In this document: in pieces, positions 47,001 to 59,935 of the stretch
Position numbering within the stretch: position 1 is the first letter of the stretch
Layout: each line of letters starts with the position of its first letter
Assembly: GCA_016584305.1 (NCBI GenBank)
Contig: JACEEZ010020030.1
Span: 62,001-126,000 of the forward strand
Direction: 5' to 3'
Source of the DNA: Chionoecetes opilio
Taxonomy: Eukaryota; Arthropoda; Malacostraca; Decapoda; Majidae
DNA: 64,000 bases
Program-made: the position numbers and the translations under genes
The notes under the pieces: generated by a model
What the model was told of the DNA's origin: nothing
Seen by the model: only the letters and a program-made list of their open reading frames with translations
Databases searched by the model: none

Positions 47001-48170
47001 AGATATTTTATAATTTGAGGAAAAATAATAATATATTTAAAAATATATTAGATTAATATAAAATAGGGTCTAAAAATTTTAAATTTGAATAAGATAATAA
47101 AAAATAGAATATATAAAAAATAATATATATAGATATATAAGATAGTTATAGATAAATAGTATTTATATATTAAAAGAAAAATTAGAATAAATAGAAAAAT
47201 TATTAAATTTTTAGAATGAAAGGGTAAATATATGAGAGAAAAAATAGAAAGTTTTAAAATAATAAAGTATAAGGATAAATATATAAAGATAATATATAAA
47301 AATAAGATATAAAAATAAAATATAAAATTATAGATAAGATAAAGATAGAGTAGAAATAAGATATAAAAATATAAAAAAAAAAAAATATATAAAAAATAAT
47401 ATAATATAAAATATAAATAGATGAAAATATATATAATTTTAAATATATAAAAAAAATAATATTATTAATAGATAAATAGGAGATAATTTAAAAAGAAATA
47501 TATAAAGTATAAAAGGATATATAAATATATATAGTATAAAATAATATTATAAATAAGATATAATAAAAATTATTAGAATTTTATATATATATAATATATA
47601 TATAAAAAATTTTTTTTATATAATAAAAAAATAGATATAAATTTAAAAAATTTTATTGGTATGAGGAATATTGGAAAATTATTTAAATTGGGAAAATTAA
47701 AATTTTTTAAAAATTGATATTTTCCCTTTTGATTAATTTTATATTAATATTTGGAAATATTGCCCCCTAATTAAATAAAAAAATAAAGAAAAAAAAAAAA
47801 TAAAATTAACCAAAAAAATTAAAAAATTAATATTAAAATTAACCTTAAAAGGAGGGATTTTTTAATTATGTTATACCCTATTTTTAAAAAATATATTTTT
47901 TAAAATCATTTTTAATTTAAAAAAAAAAATTATAAATAAATTCTAAAAAAAAAATAAAATCTTTTAAAATTTTTTTTTATAGTTTTAAAAATAATGTTTT
48001 ATATAATAAATATTAATGTATAAATTTTAAAATAAAATAAAATTAAAAAAAAAATAAAATTTTAAAAAAAAAAAAATTTTAAAATATAAAAATAAAATAT
48101 TTTTATTTTATAATAATATAAAAAATAAAATTGTATAAAATTTAATGATTATTTATAATTGGGGTTTACC
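44091..48170. other. Extremely AT-rich block, depleted of C on this strand
   Basis: Most 60-base lines from 44521 to 47660 contain no C, while G occurs at a low but clearly higher rate. Two short G-rich islands (45595-45680 and 46155-46220) break it. No gene, tRNA or organelle gene is recognisable, so I do not call it mitochondrial. Confidence 0.7.
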
Positions 48171-50733
48171 CGGGAAATATTAGAAATTTTTTATTGTTGG
48201 AAAATTCGCATTGTTTTCAAAACGGAAATTGATGGGTTTTATTTTTTACTTAATATTTTTTTAATATGGAATTATTTGGAAAAATAAACTTTTTTTAAAA
48301 AATAAGGGAAAATTTAAAAGGGAAAAATTTTTAAATTCCCAAGAAACAATATAAGTTAAATTTTTAATCAGGAAAGCCGAACCCAAAGGCCGGTAAAAAC
48401 GGCACTTTTTTCCCGGGACTTTTGGTAAAAAATTTTGCCAAACCAAAATTTTGGGCTGGTTACGGCCCTTTTGGGGGGGAAACGAGGGGGGTCGGGCAGG
48501 TGTTTTCCCGCCAAAAAACCCCCCATCCTTTTTTAAAAAAGGGGGGAGCCGGCCACCAAGGACTTTACGAATCAAACCCCCGGGTTCAGTGAAATACCGG
48601 GAAAAACCAATTTTTTTGAAAAAGAAAGGGGAGCCCCCCTCTGGTAAAAATGGGGAAATAAATGGGGTTTATACTTTAGGGGGAAAAAAAACTTAAAAAA
48701 TTTTAAAGTAAATTCAAAAATTTGGTTTTTAGTAAAAAGGAAAATTTAAAAAATTTGGAGGAAGGGAAAATAAAATTTTTTTGAATGGGTTTTTAAAAAA
48801 TTATTTTTATTCCCAAACCTTTCAAAAATAAAAACTTTTTATTGTCAAATTTCTATTAAAAAAAATTTTTGTATTATTTTAAATATTTGTTTTGCCTTGT
48901 TGAAATTTAAAAAAAAAGTTATTTTCCAAACGGGGGAAAATAGGCTTCGGGTCCCCCCCCAAAATATAATAAATTTATTATATTTATTTTATTATTTAAA
49001 TAAATAAGGGTTTTTTGTTTTGGGAATTTTTGGGGGTTTTTTTTAAATTTTAGGGGGAAAAATTGTATTTTTGGGGAAGGAAAATTTTTGCCAAAAAGGC
49101 ATAAGGCAAATAGTTAAAAAAAAAAAAATTATTTCTCTGGTAAAAAAGCCCTTGACAAAAAATTTTTCCAAAAAAAAAAAAATTCCCAAATTTTAGAAAA
49201 AATTAAAAAAAACCAAAAATTAAAAACCCCCGGGGGTTGTGTGAAGGGGGATTTGGTTTTTAAAAAAATTTGGGGAAAAAACTTGGTGGGGTTGGGAGGC
49301 ATAGTCCAAAAAATCCCCCCTTATAACAGAGTAAGGTAATTTAAAGGGGAATTTGGTTTTTAAACGGGGGAAATCTTGTTGTGGCCAAAAATTTAGTGCA
49401 TATAGGTCCTTGGAAAAGAAAAAATCAATTCTTTTTAAAAAAGGGAAAAAAGTATTGACAGCCTTGGGGTAAAAAGGCGCCAGTCCCTCAGTTTTTTGGG
49501 AAGGGGATTCGTTTCGAAGTTATCTCTTAAAGAAAATTGCAAAATAAATTTTGAAAAAGTTTTAGGGAATTTTATTATTGGAAAATTTTCTTAAAGGAAA
49601 TGGGTTGTAAAAAAAATAAAATTTAATTGGAAATTTAAATTTAGATATTATTTTTTGGAAAGGTGAACCCCAAAAAACTAAAAATAATTAATTAGTGTTG
49701 TTAAAAAAAGGTTGGGGGGTTCGGGGGTTGGGGGAATTTTCCCTTTGGAAATTTTTAATATTAAAAAAATATTGCCATTATTTTGGGAAAAAAATTAGAA
49801 AATTTTTTTCCCTTATAAAAAACCATAAAGAAAAATATAATTTTATAATTAAAATATTAAATTTTTATTAATTTTTAAATGGGCGGAGGAAACGAACCAA
49901 AGGGGGCAAAAGGAAATTTTGCCCTTTTTTTGCGCCTTTTCGCCAAAAAGGAAAATTTTGGGTTTTGGGGGGGGGGGTTTTTAAAAAAAAAATTTTTTAA
50001 AGTTTTTAAAAAAAAAAAAAAATTTAATTACTTGGGAAAAAAGGGGAAAATACTGGGGAAAAAATTTTTTTGCAAACCCAATTAAAAATTTTTCCAATTT
50101 CTAGAAAATTTAAAATAAAAAAATAATAAAACCACAAAATTTTTAAACCTTTAAAATAACTTGGGGTTTTATCTTGTCCCTTTTAAAAACTAATCAAATA
50201 TTTCCAAGTTTTGTTTTCCCCCTCGTTTCGATCGAAAAGAAACGGGAAATTCAGAAACATTGTAAACCCCCCTTTAGAAATTTAAAAGGGATTAAGTTAA
50301 AATTTGGGTTTTTTTAAATTTTTTAAATCAGGGAAAAAGGTTATTTTATTTTTAAAATTTGTTTTTTTAAAATGGTTGCCCTTTTTAGAAAATATTAAAA
50401 AAAAATTTTTTTTTCTTAGGGGAGCCTTTGGGTTGCAAAGGGGGTCGGCGAAACGTTGGGAAAAACCAAAAAAAAAAGAATGGGAGGTTCCCGTTTTCCC
50501 CCGGTTCAAAATTTTAAATTTTTAAACATTGAATTTTAAATTAGTTTAAATAAGAACTTAATTATTTTAAAAATATATTAAATTTTATAATAAATAAAAA
50601 TGTTTTTAAAAAAAAATTAAATTTATTAAAAGATTAATTTAAAAATTATTTTTTCTTTAAAAAATTTTAAAAAAAGGAAAAGTGTGTGTTTTTGGGGGGG
50701 TTGGCGATTGGGTTTCCCCTTTTCGGTTTTTGG
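48171..50733. other. Low-confidence sequence, no genes supported
   Basis: Alternating runs of A, T and G. Plus- and minus-strand frames (for example 48261-48575 and 48451-48696) are mirror images of the same composition and carry no motifs. Confidence 0.6.
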
Positions 50734-50899
<166 letters not shown>

Positions 50900-51141
50900 G
50901 GGGGTTTATTTTTTCGTTTGGCCCGGGGGGTTTTTCTTTTTTTTTGGGGATTTTCCAAAAGTTTTTTTTTGTAAGGGCCCCCGGGCCCCAAAAAAGGTTT
51001 TCCCGGAGTTTTTTTTTTTTTTTTTTTTTTTTTTCTTTTTCAAAAAAAAAAAAAAAAAAAATTTAAAATTTTTTTCCCGGGGCCGGGGGGGCGGGAGGGC
51101 CAACCCCGCTTGCCCAGTGCGCTCTGAATTTTAGATACATC

Positions 51142-51462
51142 TCTAACATAATTTACGAATTCAAATGTTCTAGCTGTAACGCTAGATACGTCGGCGAGAC
51201 AACAAGAAATCTAACCCTTAGGCTTTCTGAGCATAAAGGTGTTTCTGCACGTACTGGTCGACCCATTTCTTCACCTTCGCAATCTGCAATCCGCTCACAC
51301 TCACATGATTTAGATCACCCTTTTTCTATGAATGACTTTAGTATCCTATCCAAGGCACACTACCCTAGTGACACTAAATTATTAGAATCCATACACATCA
51401 AGCATTTGTCCCCTGATCTTAGTAACCAAGTCACTTCATACCAATTACATATACTCAAATGA
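51142..51462 (+). pseudogene. Penelope-like element, GIY-YIG endonuclease C-terminus
   Basis: A 106-codon open frame that enters without ATG and ends at TGA 51460. It reads IIYEFKCSSC, CNARYVGETTR, LRLSEHKG, SAIRSHSHD and KLLESIHIKHL. The Y....YVGET...L..R..EH core plus the paired cysteines upstream is the GIY-YIG nuclease of Penelope-like retroelements, which nicks the target for priming. The RT part should lie upstream but meets the low-quality block and homopolymers, so this is a 5'-truncated or misassembled copy. Confidence 0.85.
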
Positions 51463-51800
51463 TTATCACACTGTTTCGATTGTCCGACTCTCGTTTCGAT
51501 CGCCACACACGAGCCGAAATGTTGCCCGCAAACTATTGTTCATTCAGCCTCTGCCAACTCAGACAGCATACACACCAAGGTCTGTTAAGTATAAATTGTG
51601 TTTTTATTTATTATTTATTATTATCTAGATAATATAGGATTATTTTATTGTTTAAATTTTTTTTTTTTAAGATGTTCGCTTTTTTAGCAGTATAGTATAT
51701 TAATTTTTTTAACTATTTTAGCCTGATGATGCCAAGTGTCTTTTGGCGAAACGTTGCGCATAAACAACCCCAAGAATGACGAGTGTCTTTGTCACCCTGA
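51463..51800 (+). other. Penelope 3' UTR
   Basis: Follows the GIY-YIG stop. It contains the hammerhead-like core at 51723 and ends in the (AT)n tract. Confidence 0.6.
51715..51775 (+). ncRNA. Hammerhead ribozyme-like core
   Basis: CTGATGA (51723-51729), then a possible stem II (GCCAA and TTGGC), then GAAA (51748-51751), then GTTG..CAAC as a possible stem III. This is the order of conserved hammerhead boxes, and hammerheads are known in Penelope terminal repeats. The cleavage-site strand is not clear, so activity is uncertain. Confidence 0.5.
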
Positions 51801-51807
51801 AATGTCA

Positions 51808-51974
<167 letters not shown>

Positions 51975-51990
<16 letters not shown>

Positions 51991-52030
51991 ATAAGCGAAA
52001 GTGTGTGTGTGTGTGTGTCAGCGATAGGTG
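51975..52030 (+). mobile_element. 5' end of an outer Helitron copy
   Basis: ATAATATAAGCGAAAGTGTG plus (GT)n equals the 5' segment of the other Helitrons. It is cut by the fold-back element at about 52035; the remainder of this copy resumes near 59936. Confidence 0.65.
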
Positions 52031-53179
52031 CCCCTGTAGCGGTCTGGGAGGCTTGGTTATCCAGTTTGTTGTTTTCTCGGATGCCATGTAGCGCGCCAGA
52101 GGTACGATGTTTACTTTTCATTTCATCCCGCCGCGCGGAGAGGCAACAGCTTGCTCCTGGCTCCTGCCTCTCCCCAGCCGACCCCACCCACGGCCGGAGA
52201 TTTCCGTGGCGGGTTAATTCGCTGTAGGATACTCTGGGTGGATTTAACCACTCATGTTTCATCATTTATACATTTTTTTCATCTTCACTGTCTTTCTTAA
52301 GTATATCTTTTGCGTCTTATAACCCAGTAATGTGAATATATATAAGCACACTCGATGAGAGACGAATCTTCTTGTAAATCAAGGAAGCGTAGCTTTGCTT
52401 GTTACGGTTGCATGTATACAGGGCGTGGCGTTCTGTCAGGAGGCCTTGCCTTGCACTCCTCTGTCACCGGGCAGCGCGGTATCTCAACATGTAACGGCAG
52501 CATGTTATTTCTCCATCAGGAGGCCGCCTGACACACCTCAGTCACGGGGAAGCGAGACCAGCTGAGGCAGCGGCCTCTCTCAACTGCCTGTTGTTCTTCG
52601 TCAGGTGGCAGCCTGTCCCTCCACAATATCGGTGTAATGCTTCTCACCATGTAGCGACATGATTTGTTCTCCGTCAGGAAGCAGCTTGCCATTCCTCAGT
52701 CAAGAGGCAGCTCGGCATATCTCACCATGTAGCGACCTCATTTTGTTCTCATTATTTATACATTATTTCTCACCTTCACTGTCTTTTTACGTATATCTTT
52801 TGCGTCTCGTTACACAGTAATGTGAATTAATATAAGCGCACTCGATGAGATACTTAATTACTGTACGAATCCTATAGTTGTAAATAAAGATAGCGTAGCT
52901 TTGCTGTTAAAATTTGGCCTTCCTTATCTACCTAGTACATGTAGCTATAGGTGGCAGGGCATGACAGGTTCTGGCTTTCCGTTTTTTTTCCTTTCTGAAT
53001 GAAGTTTTAATTTTCAGTGATTGCATTTGTTTATATATTTGCTTCCTCTTATCTTAGGAAATCTTCGTATTGAAGTCGTTATCGGTATAGCTGGTATTTC
53101 ATAGTAGCCTACTATATATAGGCTATAATGAACTTGAGCTTATCTAGAATGGAAATTCATTCTCACACAAAATGCACCA

Positions 53180-53214
53180 TCTATAATAATATAAAGGAAA
53201 GTGTGTGTGTGTGT

Positions 53215-53247
<33 letters not shown>

Positions 53248-54748
53248 GCTCCAGGTACCGTCCCCTGTGGCGGAATCCCCTCATATGGCACAGTTTTGGA
53301 ACCGGCTCGAGTAGGGGAAGGTTTTAAGCCTATTTATGAGATAATCCGATCACTTTTTTTTAGCAGCCTATTATCGAGAATTGTGGAAAAAAAGTGGGTT
53401 GCGAGAATTCGAGAGAACTGGAACCCAAAATGCCAGGGGTCGCTGGCAGTTTTAACTCACTCTTTTTATAATAAGTTGGTCTACTGGAAAACAAAATATG
53501 GGCTTATTCCACTGCACTTAAAACACAAAAGTATAATATTAAGAACGATTTTCTTCTATATGTATATTGTATAGGAGCCTGATTCTGTAAAACATTGTAT
53601 ATAACCAAATAACCAAGAAGGTTATAGTTGAGGAGGCGAGGTAAATGCTACTCTATGATATTATATAGTCAATAACGAATGTTTAGAAGTCATCTATACC
53701 TAGGCAGTCATATTTTCCTGTTATTATTGTGTATCAATCAGATAGAAAGCCTGGAAGTGCAATGAGTCGACGCGTGAAGTCGTAATGTTTTGATTCAATC
53801 TCCCCGCCACAATCTCCCCGCCCACCACTCTCCGCCGCGGCACGTCGCCTCCACAATTATAACCTGCATTGATGCAGCAACAAGCCGATTTCGGCATTCT
53901 TTATTCTTCGTTTTTCCAAGGCATTGCTTATTGTATTTTGACAAGCGTTTGCCAGACGCAGCAGTACTGTCTTAGAAAACAGTGTGAACATCGCCCAAAT
54001 TTTACATGCCACAATATACATGTACAAAATATATTAAGCTTTGCTACTCGAGGCGAGTAATTTGCATTAAATTGCTATTATAGAACGTTCCATCGTAATG
54101 CATGTCATCCATATAATTAGTAGAACAACAGAAGAACTAAATTTTTTTGTATTCAGATGCGGTGCATCAATGTTTATCGCGAAATTAATTTATGAAAAAT
54201 ATTAGTCGCGGAGCCAAAACACAGTAGACCAACCTTTGAGTTAAAACTGCCAGCGACCACTGGCATTTCTCGAGTTTCAGATCATTGGAATTGAGGAAAC
54301 CTTGATGTAGGGTGAGTGAATCCAATGGTAATGGGTGAATGGGTGATCGAATGGGTAATGGGTGAGTGAATGGGTGGGGTGATGGGTAATGGGTGTGGGG
54401 TGATGGGTGAGTGAATGGGTGGGGGGTGATGGGTGAGGGAATAGATGGGGGGTGATGGGTAATGGGTGAGTGAATGGGTGTGTGGTGATGGATAATGGGT
54501 GAGTGAATGGGTGGGGGTGGTGGGTAATGGGTGAGTGAATGGGTGGGGGGTGATGGGTAATGGGTGAGTGAATGGGTTGGGGGTGATGTGAATAGGTTGG
54601 CGTTAATACATACATTTCTACATCCATGATTTCAGGAAAGCTAGAAGGGGCTATCTGGAGAGTCTGTGTTTGGTGGGCCTGAGGCCCACCAATAGCCCTC
54701 CGCAGGAGCTAGCCAAAAAGTCCGCCCGGAGGGCGGCTTTGCGGCTAG
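53180..54748 (+). mobile_element. Helitron inserted in the left arm of the fold-back
   Basis: Begins TCTATAATAATATAAAGG after A, and ends with the hairpin CCGCCCGGAGGGCGG then CTAG (54745-54748) before T. The opposite arm near 58786 keeps the uninterrupted site (GCACCATGCATAA on the inverse strand), so the insertion is exactly between A and T without duplication. It carries (GT)n, a nested TIR element and the GGGTGATGGGTAAT minisatellite (54307-54600). Non-autonomous. Confidence 0.95.
53410..54283. mobile_element. Nested TIR element in Helitron (copy A)
   Basis: Ends share AATGCCAGKGGTCGCTGGCAG and AGTTTTAACTC in inverse orientation. It splits the Helitron string GCGAGAATTGAGG, with AATT on both sides as a possible 4 bp duplication. 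Internal short frames have no recognisable domain. Confidence 0.7.
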
Positions 54749-54802
54749 TGCATAATATATGGTGAGCAGCTAGTTGGTGGAGGTAAAAAAATCTGCTCTA
54801 GC

Positions 54803-54812
54803 TGACTCTTGT
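54803..54812. repeat. Left target duplication of the second RTE
   Basis: TGACTCTTGT, repeated at 57263-57272. The other arm of the fold-back has the single copy near 58725-58735. Confidence 0.9.
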
Positions 54813-57262
54813 TGGTCCCCATGGCTCCGGTACCAGAAACACCAACAGTTCTCTGCTTCTGAACTTTGCAAGGTCCAGAAGGTTGAGAATTGCAGGTTCT
54901 TGGTATCAGAGACCGGAGCTGCACCGCTGGACATGGTATAGTAATGCCGGAGGGGTAGCTAAGGAGATCGACCACATCCTCGTTAGTACTCGTTGGAGGA
55001 TCCTCCAGAACTGCAGAGTTTACCGGAGTGCTGAGTTCTTTGGAACAGATCACAGACTTGTTGTTGCTACACTAAAGCTTCATGTCAAGTCCAGAAGAAT
55101 CTCAAGAGGTAACCATACTGTGTTTCATCTTGAGAAACTGAAGGACTTGACATGTGCTCATGAGTATGCGGTGACAGTCTCAAATCGGTTTGATGTGCTC
55201 GGTGCTCTCGGGGATCCTGTAGAACTGTGGGATACCTTCAAACGTGAAACTCTACAGGCTGCCAAGGAGTGTATTGGGGAGCGCCCGAGGTCAAGGCGTG
55301 GTTTTGTCTCAACGGAGACGCTGGAGAAAATCGAGGAGAGTCGCGCTGCCAGGCTGGCTGGGAACCGGGACCAGCACAGGGCTCTGTCACGCCGGACTAG
55401 AACCCTCCTGAGGAGAGACAAGGAGAGGTATGTCAGGAGTCTCGCTGAGGATGTCGAGGGTCATTTGAACGCTAATGACCTCCGACCCGCCTACCGAGCC
55501 CTGAAGAAGCTCCGTTCCAAGTCTCCATCTCGGGCGAGTGCTATTCGAACAGCAGATGGGCGCCTCTTGTCGGACATGGATGGGCAGATGGCTCGTTGGG
55601 CTGAGTACTTTGGGCAGTTGTTCACGGTGGACCCTCCAACTGAGCAGCTTCACACCACTGGGCTACAGGCAGTGGATGCCGATCCTCCCATTGACGAAAC
55701 CGCACCCTCTCTTGACGAAGTCAGAGAGGCTGTAGCAAAGTTGAAGGGTGGAAAGGCAGCTGGTGTTTGTAATATCAGTGCGGAGCTCCTCAAAGCTGGG
55801 GGTGAGTCCATGATCCGCGGGTTGCATGCTGTCCTGACTGCCGTGTGGCAATCAGGTACCATTCCTCCTGACTGGAAAAGGGGGCTGGTCGTCCCTATCT
55901 GGAAAGGGAAAGGGGACCGTCAGGACTGCAACAATTACCGCGGTATTACACTGCTCAGCGTACCAGGCAAGGTGCTTGCCCATCTATTGCTGACACGAAT
56001 TCGCAGTCAACTGGTGAAGCATCAGAGACCTCAGCAGTCTGGGTTCACGCCTGGTAAGTCAACAACGGACCGTATTCTAGCGCTTCGTGTCCTGGTGGAA
56101 CGCCGACGTGAGTTTCGACAGGGGATGCTTGCAGCCTATGTTGATCTCAAGAAGGCGTTTGACTCAGTGCATCGTGAGTCACTCTGGGATCTTCTGCGAC
56201 TTCGAGGGATTCCTGCAAGAACTATTGGTTTGATAACTGGACTGTATTCTGGGACTGAGAGTGCTGTGAAGTGTGGAGTAGGTGTATCCAGCTTCTTTCC
56301 TGTGAATACAGGAGTGAGGCAAGGGTGCGTCCTTGCCCCATCACTTTTCAACGCTTGTATGGACTGGGTATTGGACAAGGTTGTAGATCAAAGTGATTGT
56401 GGAGCATCCGTCGGCAACACCAAGATCACTGATCTTGTTTTTGCCGATGATGCAGTAATCTTTGCTGAGTCGCTGGAGGTCCTGGTGATGGCTCTCGAGG
56501 CGCTGCACGAGGAGGCAAAGCCTTTGGGACTTGAGGTCTCCTGGCTCAAGACCAAGGTCCAGGTGTTTGGAGATTTGCTAGATGTAGATGAAGCAGTATA
56601 GTTCATGCGTGTGGCGAGGACATTGAGATCTTGGAAAGTTTTACATACCTTGGTAGCGCAGTCCATAATGACGGCGGGTCACGTCAAGAAGCCTTACGGC
56701 GGATTGGCATAGCCCACGGTGTTATGGACTCGCTCAGTGGGAGTATTTGGCGTTGTCGGTACCTGTGCAGGAGGACAAAGATCCGGATCTTCAAGTCGCT
56801 TGTGATCCCTGTCTTACTCTATGGTTGTGAGACATGGACACTAAATAGTGACTTGAAGAGACGAATCAATGCCTTTGGTAATAAGTGTCTTCGCAGAATC
56901 ATGGGGTATCGCTGGGATGATTACTTGTCAAATCAGCGATTGCACCATGAGACTGAATCGAGGCCTATTACCTGCATAGTCCGTCAGCGCCAACTTCGGC
57001 TATATGGGCATGTGACACGCTACCCTGAAACCGATCCTTCCCATCGGGTTGTATCTGTAAGAGACAATCCGGCGTGGAGGAGGCCAAGGGGGCGCCCACA
57101 AGGCTCGTGGCTGGGGCAAGTTGATGTTTCTTGTCGAGAGCTGCTTGGTATGGGAAATGAGCCTGCATGGGAACTCGCGCGTGGTGACCCCCGGGAGTGG
57201 CGTCGTAGGGTGGGCGAGGCGACGCGCTCCCCGGCGTATGCCCCCAATGATTGATTGATGAT
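54813..57262 (+). mobile_element. RTE non-LTR retrotransposon, 5'-truncated
   Basis: A 2450 bp insert with the 10 bp duplication TGACTCTTGT. It starts inside the endonuclease domain and ends with CAATGATTGATTGATGAT, the TGAT-type tail. It is a close relative of the copy at 17530-20510. Confidence 0.95.
54883..57254 (+). pseudogene. RTE endonuclease-RT, truncated and frameshifted
   Basis: Starts within the endonuclease domain (SWYQRPELHRWTWY, EIDHILVS, GTDHRLVVATL) and continues through the RT (WKGKGDRQDC, AYVDLKKAFDSV, NTGVRQGCVLAP, catalytic FADD). The frame breaks near 56585 where the sister copy differs by a few bases, and resumes at 56631 (FTYLGSAVHNDG) to the end at PAYAPND (57254). The endonuclease N-terminus is missing, so the copy is dead on arrival. 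Antisense frames across it are shadows. Confidence 0.95.
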
Positions 57263-57489
57263 TGACTCTTGTCACTTTAAATTTAGTCTACTACGGTAGC
57301 CGTCCCTATATGCCCTATAGTGAACCTGGAACTGTTGAGTACAGTAAGGTTTTATGCTTGAAATGTAATGTACACATCCTAAGGATGCAGAAACTGCCGG
57401 ATGCTAATTTGCATTTGTTGAGCAATTTGCATAATTGACCCTAATTAGCATATTCGTATTATCTTCCTTATTAAGCTGCCTATAGAAAT

Positions 57490-58510
57490 TTTTCAGAAGC
57501 TGACGCATAGGATAGTGATATGTTCAGTGATTAATGTAATCATTACTGAATATATATAAGCACACTCGATGAGAGACGAATCTTCTTGTTATATTGTATT
57601 GATGCATGATGGAAGAGCTCTCCCACGAGAGATGTCAAGATATGAAGAATGAAGTAAGATGAGAGACAGGAGGAGTGGGGATAGACTGATGGAGTAGCTC
57701 CTGTGGTAGTGTGCTGAGTGGAGGAATGACAGTCGTGTGGCTGAAAGTGTAAAAATAATTCTTGGAGGGCGCGCATGAGAGGAGAGATAATGAGAGGCAA
57801 GAGTCCCCTTAATTGTGAGGGAACCGGCCTGACTATGGTGCTGGCAGAGGTAGGAGAGGAAAATGGAACCCATTGATTAGAGTAAATGAGACTATAAAGA
57901 TATATATATATATATATATAAGTACTCCAGGCTGATTAATACCCAGCATTTTCTTTTTTTTTACGTTCTTAATTTTGATGGGAAACCACAAAATTTATGT
58001 AAACTCTATAGTTTTAGTACAGAGTAGTTGGGAGAGCTGTCGCTTGTTATCTTTGTTCTTCATGATGGCTGCGTGTCCAGGTAAAGGTGAGGTCAAAGTC
58101 AACTGGTATGCAATTGATCCTTCCCCGGTTCTTCTGTGCCTCTCATGATCCTTTGCACTGATACCATCATACCGATGGTATATATCTCTACTTTGTAGTT
58201 GACCAGACGATTTTTCATTATTGACTCAAGTCAGACCATTTCTACGACAATTCCATTGTGCACAGTGCTAATTGTTGATTTAAAGAACAAATATGTTGAT
58301 TTAGAATATTAAATTCAAAACAGATTTTTGCTTTGATTTAGAACATATGCTATGTCAAATAGGGAATATATTCGTAATTTCGTGACATACCTAAACCTAA
58401 TCAATATGCTAATTAGACAATTTATAGACAAAATAAAAATATACACTAGCATCTTGCAGTTTTACATCATTGAGAACTTAACACTTAGATCTAGACACCC
58501 ATAGGAATTC
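57490..58510. other. Loop of the fold-back
   Basis: About 1 kb without gene support. Bases 57553-57590 repeat a string from 52340 (AGCACACTCGATGAGAGACG). A (TA)n run lies at 57901-57920. Minus-strand frames at 57543-57873 have no motif. Confidence 0.6.
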
Positions 58511-59935
58511 TATAGGCGGTTTAATAAGGAAGATAATACGAATATGCTAATTAGGGTCAATTATGCAAATTGCTCCACAAATGCAAATTAGCATCTGGCA
58601 GTTTCTGCATCCTTAGGATGTGTATATTACATTTCAAGCATAAAACCTTACTGTACTCAACAGTTCCAGGTTTACTATAGGGCATATAGGGACGGCTACC
58701 GTAGTAGACTAAATTTAAAGTGACAAGAGTCAGCTAGAGCAGATTTTTTTACTTCCACCAACTAGCTGCTCACCATATATTATGCATGGTGCATTTTGTG
58801 TGAGAATGAATTTCCATTCTAGATAAGCTCAAGTTCATTATAGCCTATATATAGTAGGCTACTATGAAATACCAGCTATACCGATAACGACTTCAATACG
58901 AAGATTTCCTAAGATAAGAGGAAGCAAATATATAAACAAATGCAATCACTGAAAATTAAAACTTCATTCAGAAAGGGGAAATAAACGGAAAGCCAGAACC
59001 TGTCATGCCCTGCCACCTATAGATACATGTACTAGGTAGACAAGGAAGGCCAAATTTTAACAGCAAAGCTACGCTACCTTTATTTACAACTATAGGATTC
59101 GTACAGTAATTAAGTATCTCATCGAGTGCGCTTATATTAATTCACATTACTGTGTAACGAGACGCAAAAGATATACGTAAAAAGACAGTGAAGGTGAGAA
59201 ATAATGTATAAATAATGAGAACAAAATGAGGTCGCTACATGGTGAGATATGCCGAGCTGCCTCTTGACTGAGGAATGGCAAGCTGCTTCCTGACGGAGAA
59301 CAAATCATGTCGCTACATGGTGAGAAGCATTACACCGATATTGTGGAGGGACAGGCTGCCACCTGACGAAGAACAACAGGCAGTTGAGAGAGGCCGCTGC
59401 CTCAGCTGGTCTCGCTTCCCCGTGACTGAGGTGTGTCAGGCGGCCTCCTGACGGAGAAATAACATGCTGCCGTTACATGTTGAGATACCGCGCTGCCCGG
59501 TGACAGAGGAGTGCAAGGCAAGGCCTCCTGACAGAACGCCACGCCCTGTATACATGCAACCGTAACAAGCAAAGCTACGCTTCCTTGATTTACAAGAAGA
59601 TTCGTCTCTCATCGAGTGTGCTTATATATATTCACATTACTGGGTAATAAGACGCAAAAGATATACTTAAGAAAGACAGTGAAGATGAGAAAAAATGTAT
59701 AAATGATGAAACATGAGTGGTTAAATCCACCCAGAGTATCCTACAGCGAATTAACCCGCCACGGAAATCTCCGGCCGTGGGTGGGGTCGGCTGGGGAGAG
59801 GCAGGAGCCAGGAGCAAGCTGTTGCCTCTCCGCGCGGCGGGATGAAATGAAAAGTAAACATCGTACCTCTGGCGCGCTACATGGCATCCGAGAAAACAAC
59901 AAACTGGATAACCAAGCCTCCCAGACCGCTACATC

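Larger units (their letters stand above)
52035..59935. mobile_element. Giant fold-back element with 1.4 kb inverted arms
   Basis: The left end is TGTAGCGGTCTGGGAGGCTT; the right end is the exact inverse at about 59916-59935. After removing the Helitron (53180-54748) and the RTE with its extra duplication (54813-57272), the left arm (to about 57490) and right arm (about 58510-59935) match over roughly 1.4 kb; the loop is about 1.0 kb. No transposase is seen. The target is an older Helitron copy. I could not define a target duplication with certainty. Confidence 0.8.

Noticed and set aside
44091..48170. Inserted mitochondrial DNA
   Set aside because: AT-rich, but no cox, nad, rRNA or tRNA signature is recognisable.
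52003..52265. Frame MMKHEWLNPP.. conserved at 52021-52265 and 59703-59940
   Set aside because: Conservation comes from the inverted duplication of the fold-back arms, not selection; no known domain.
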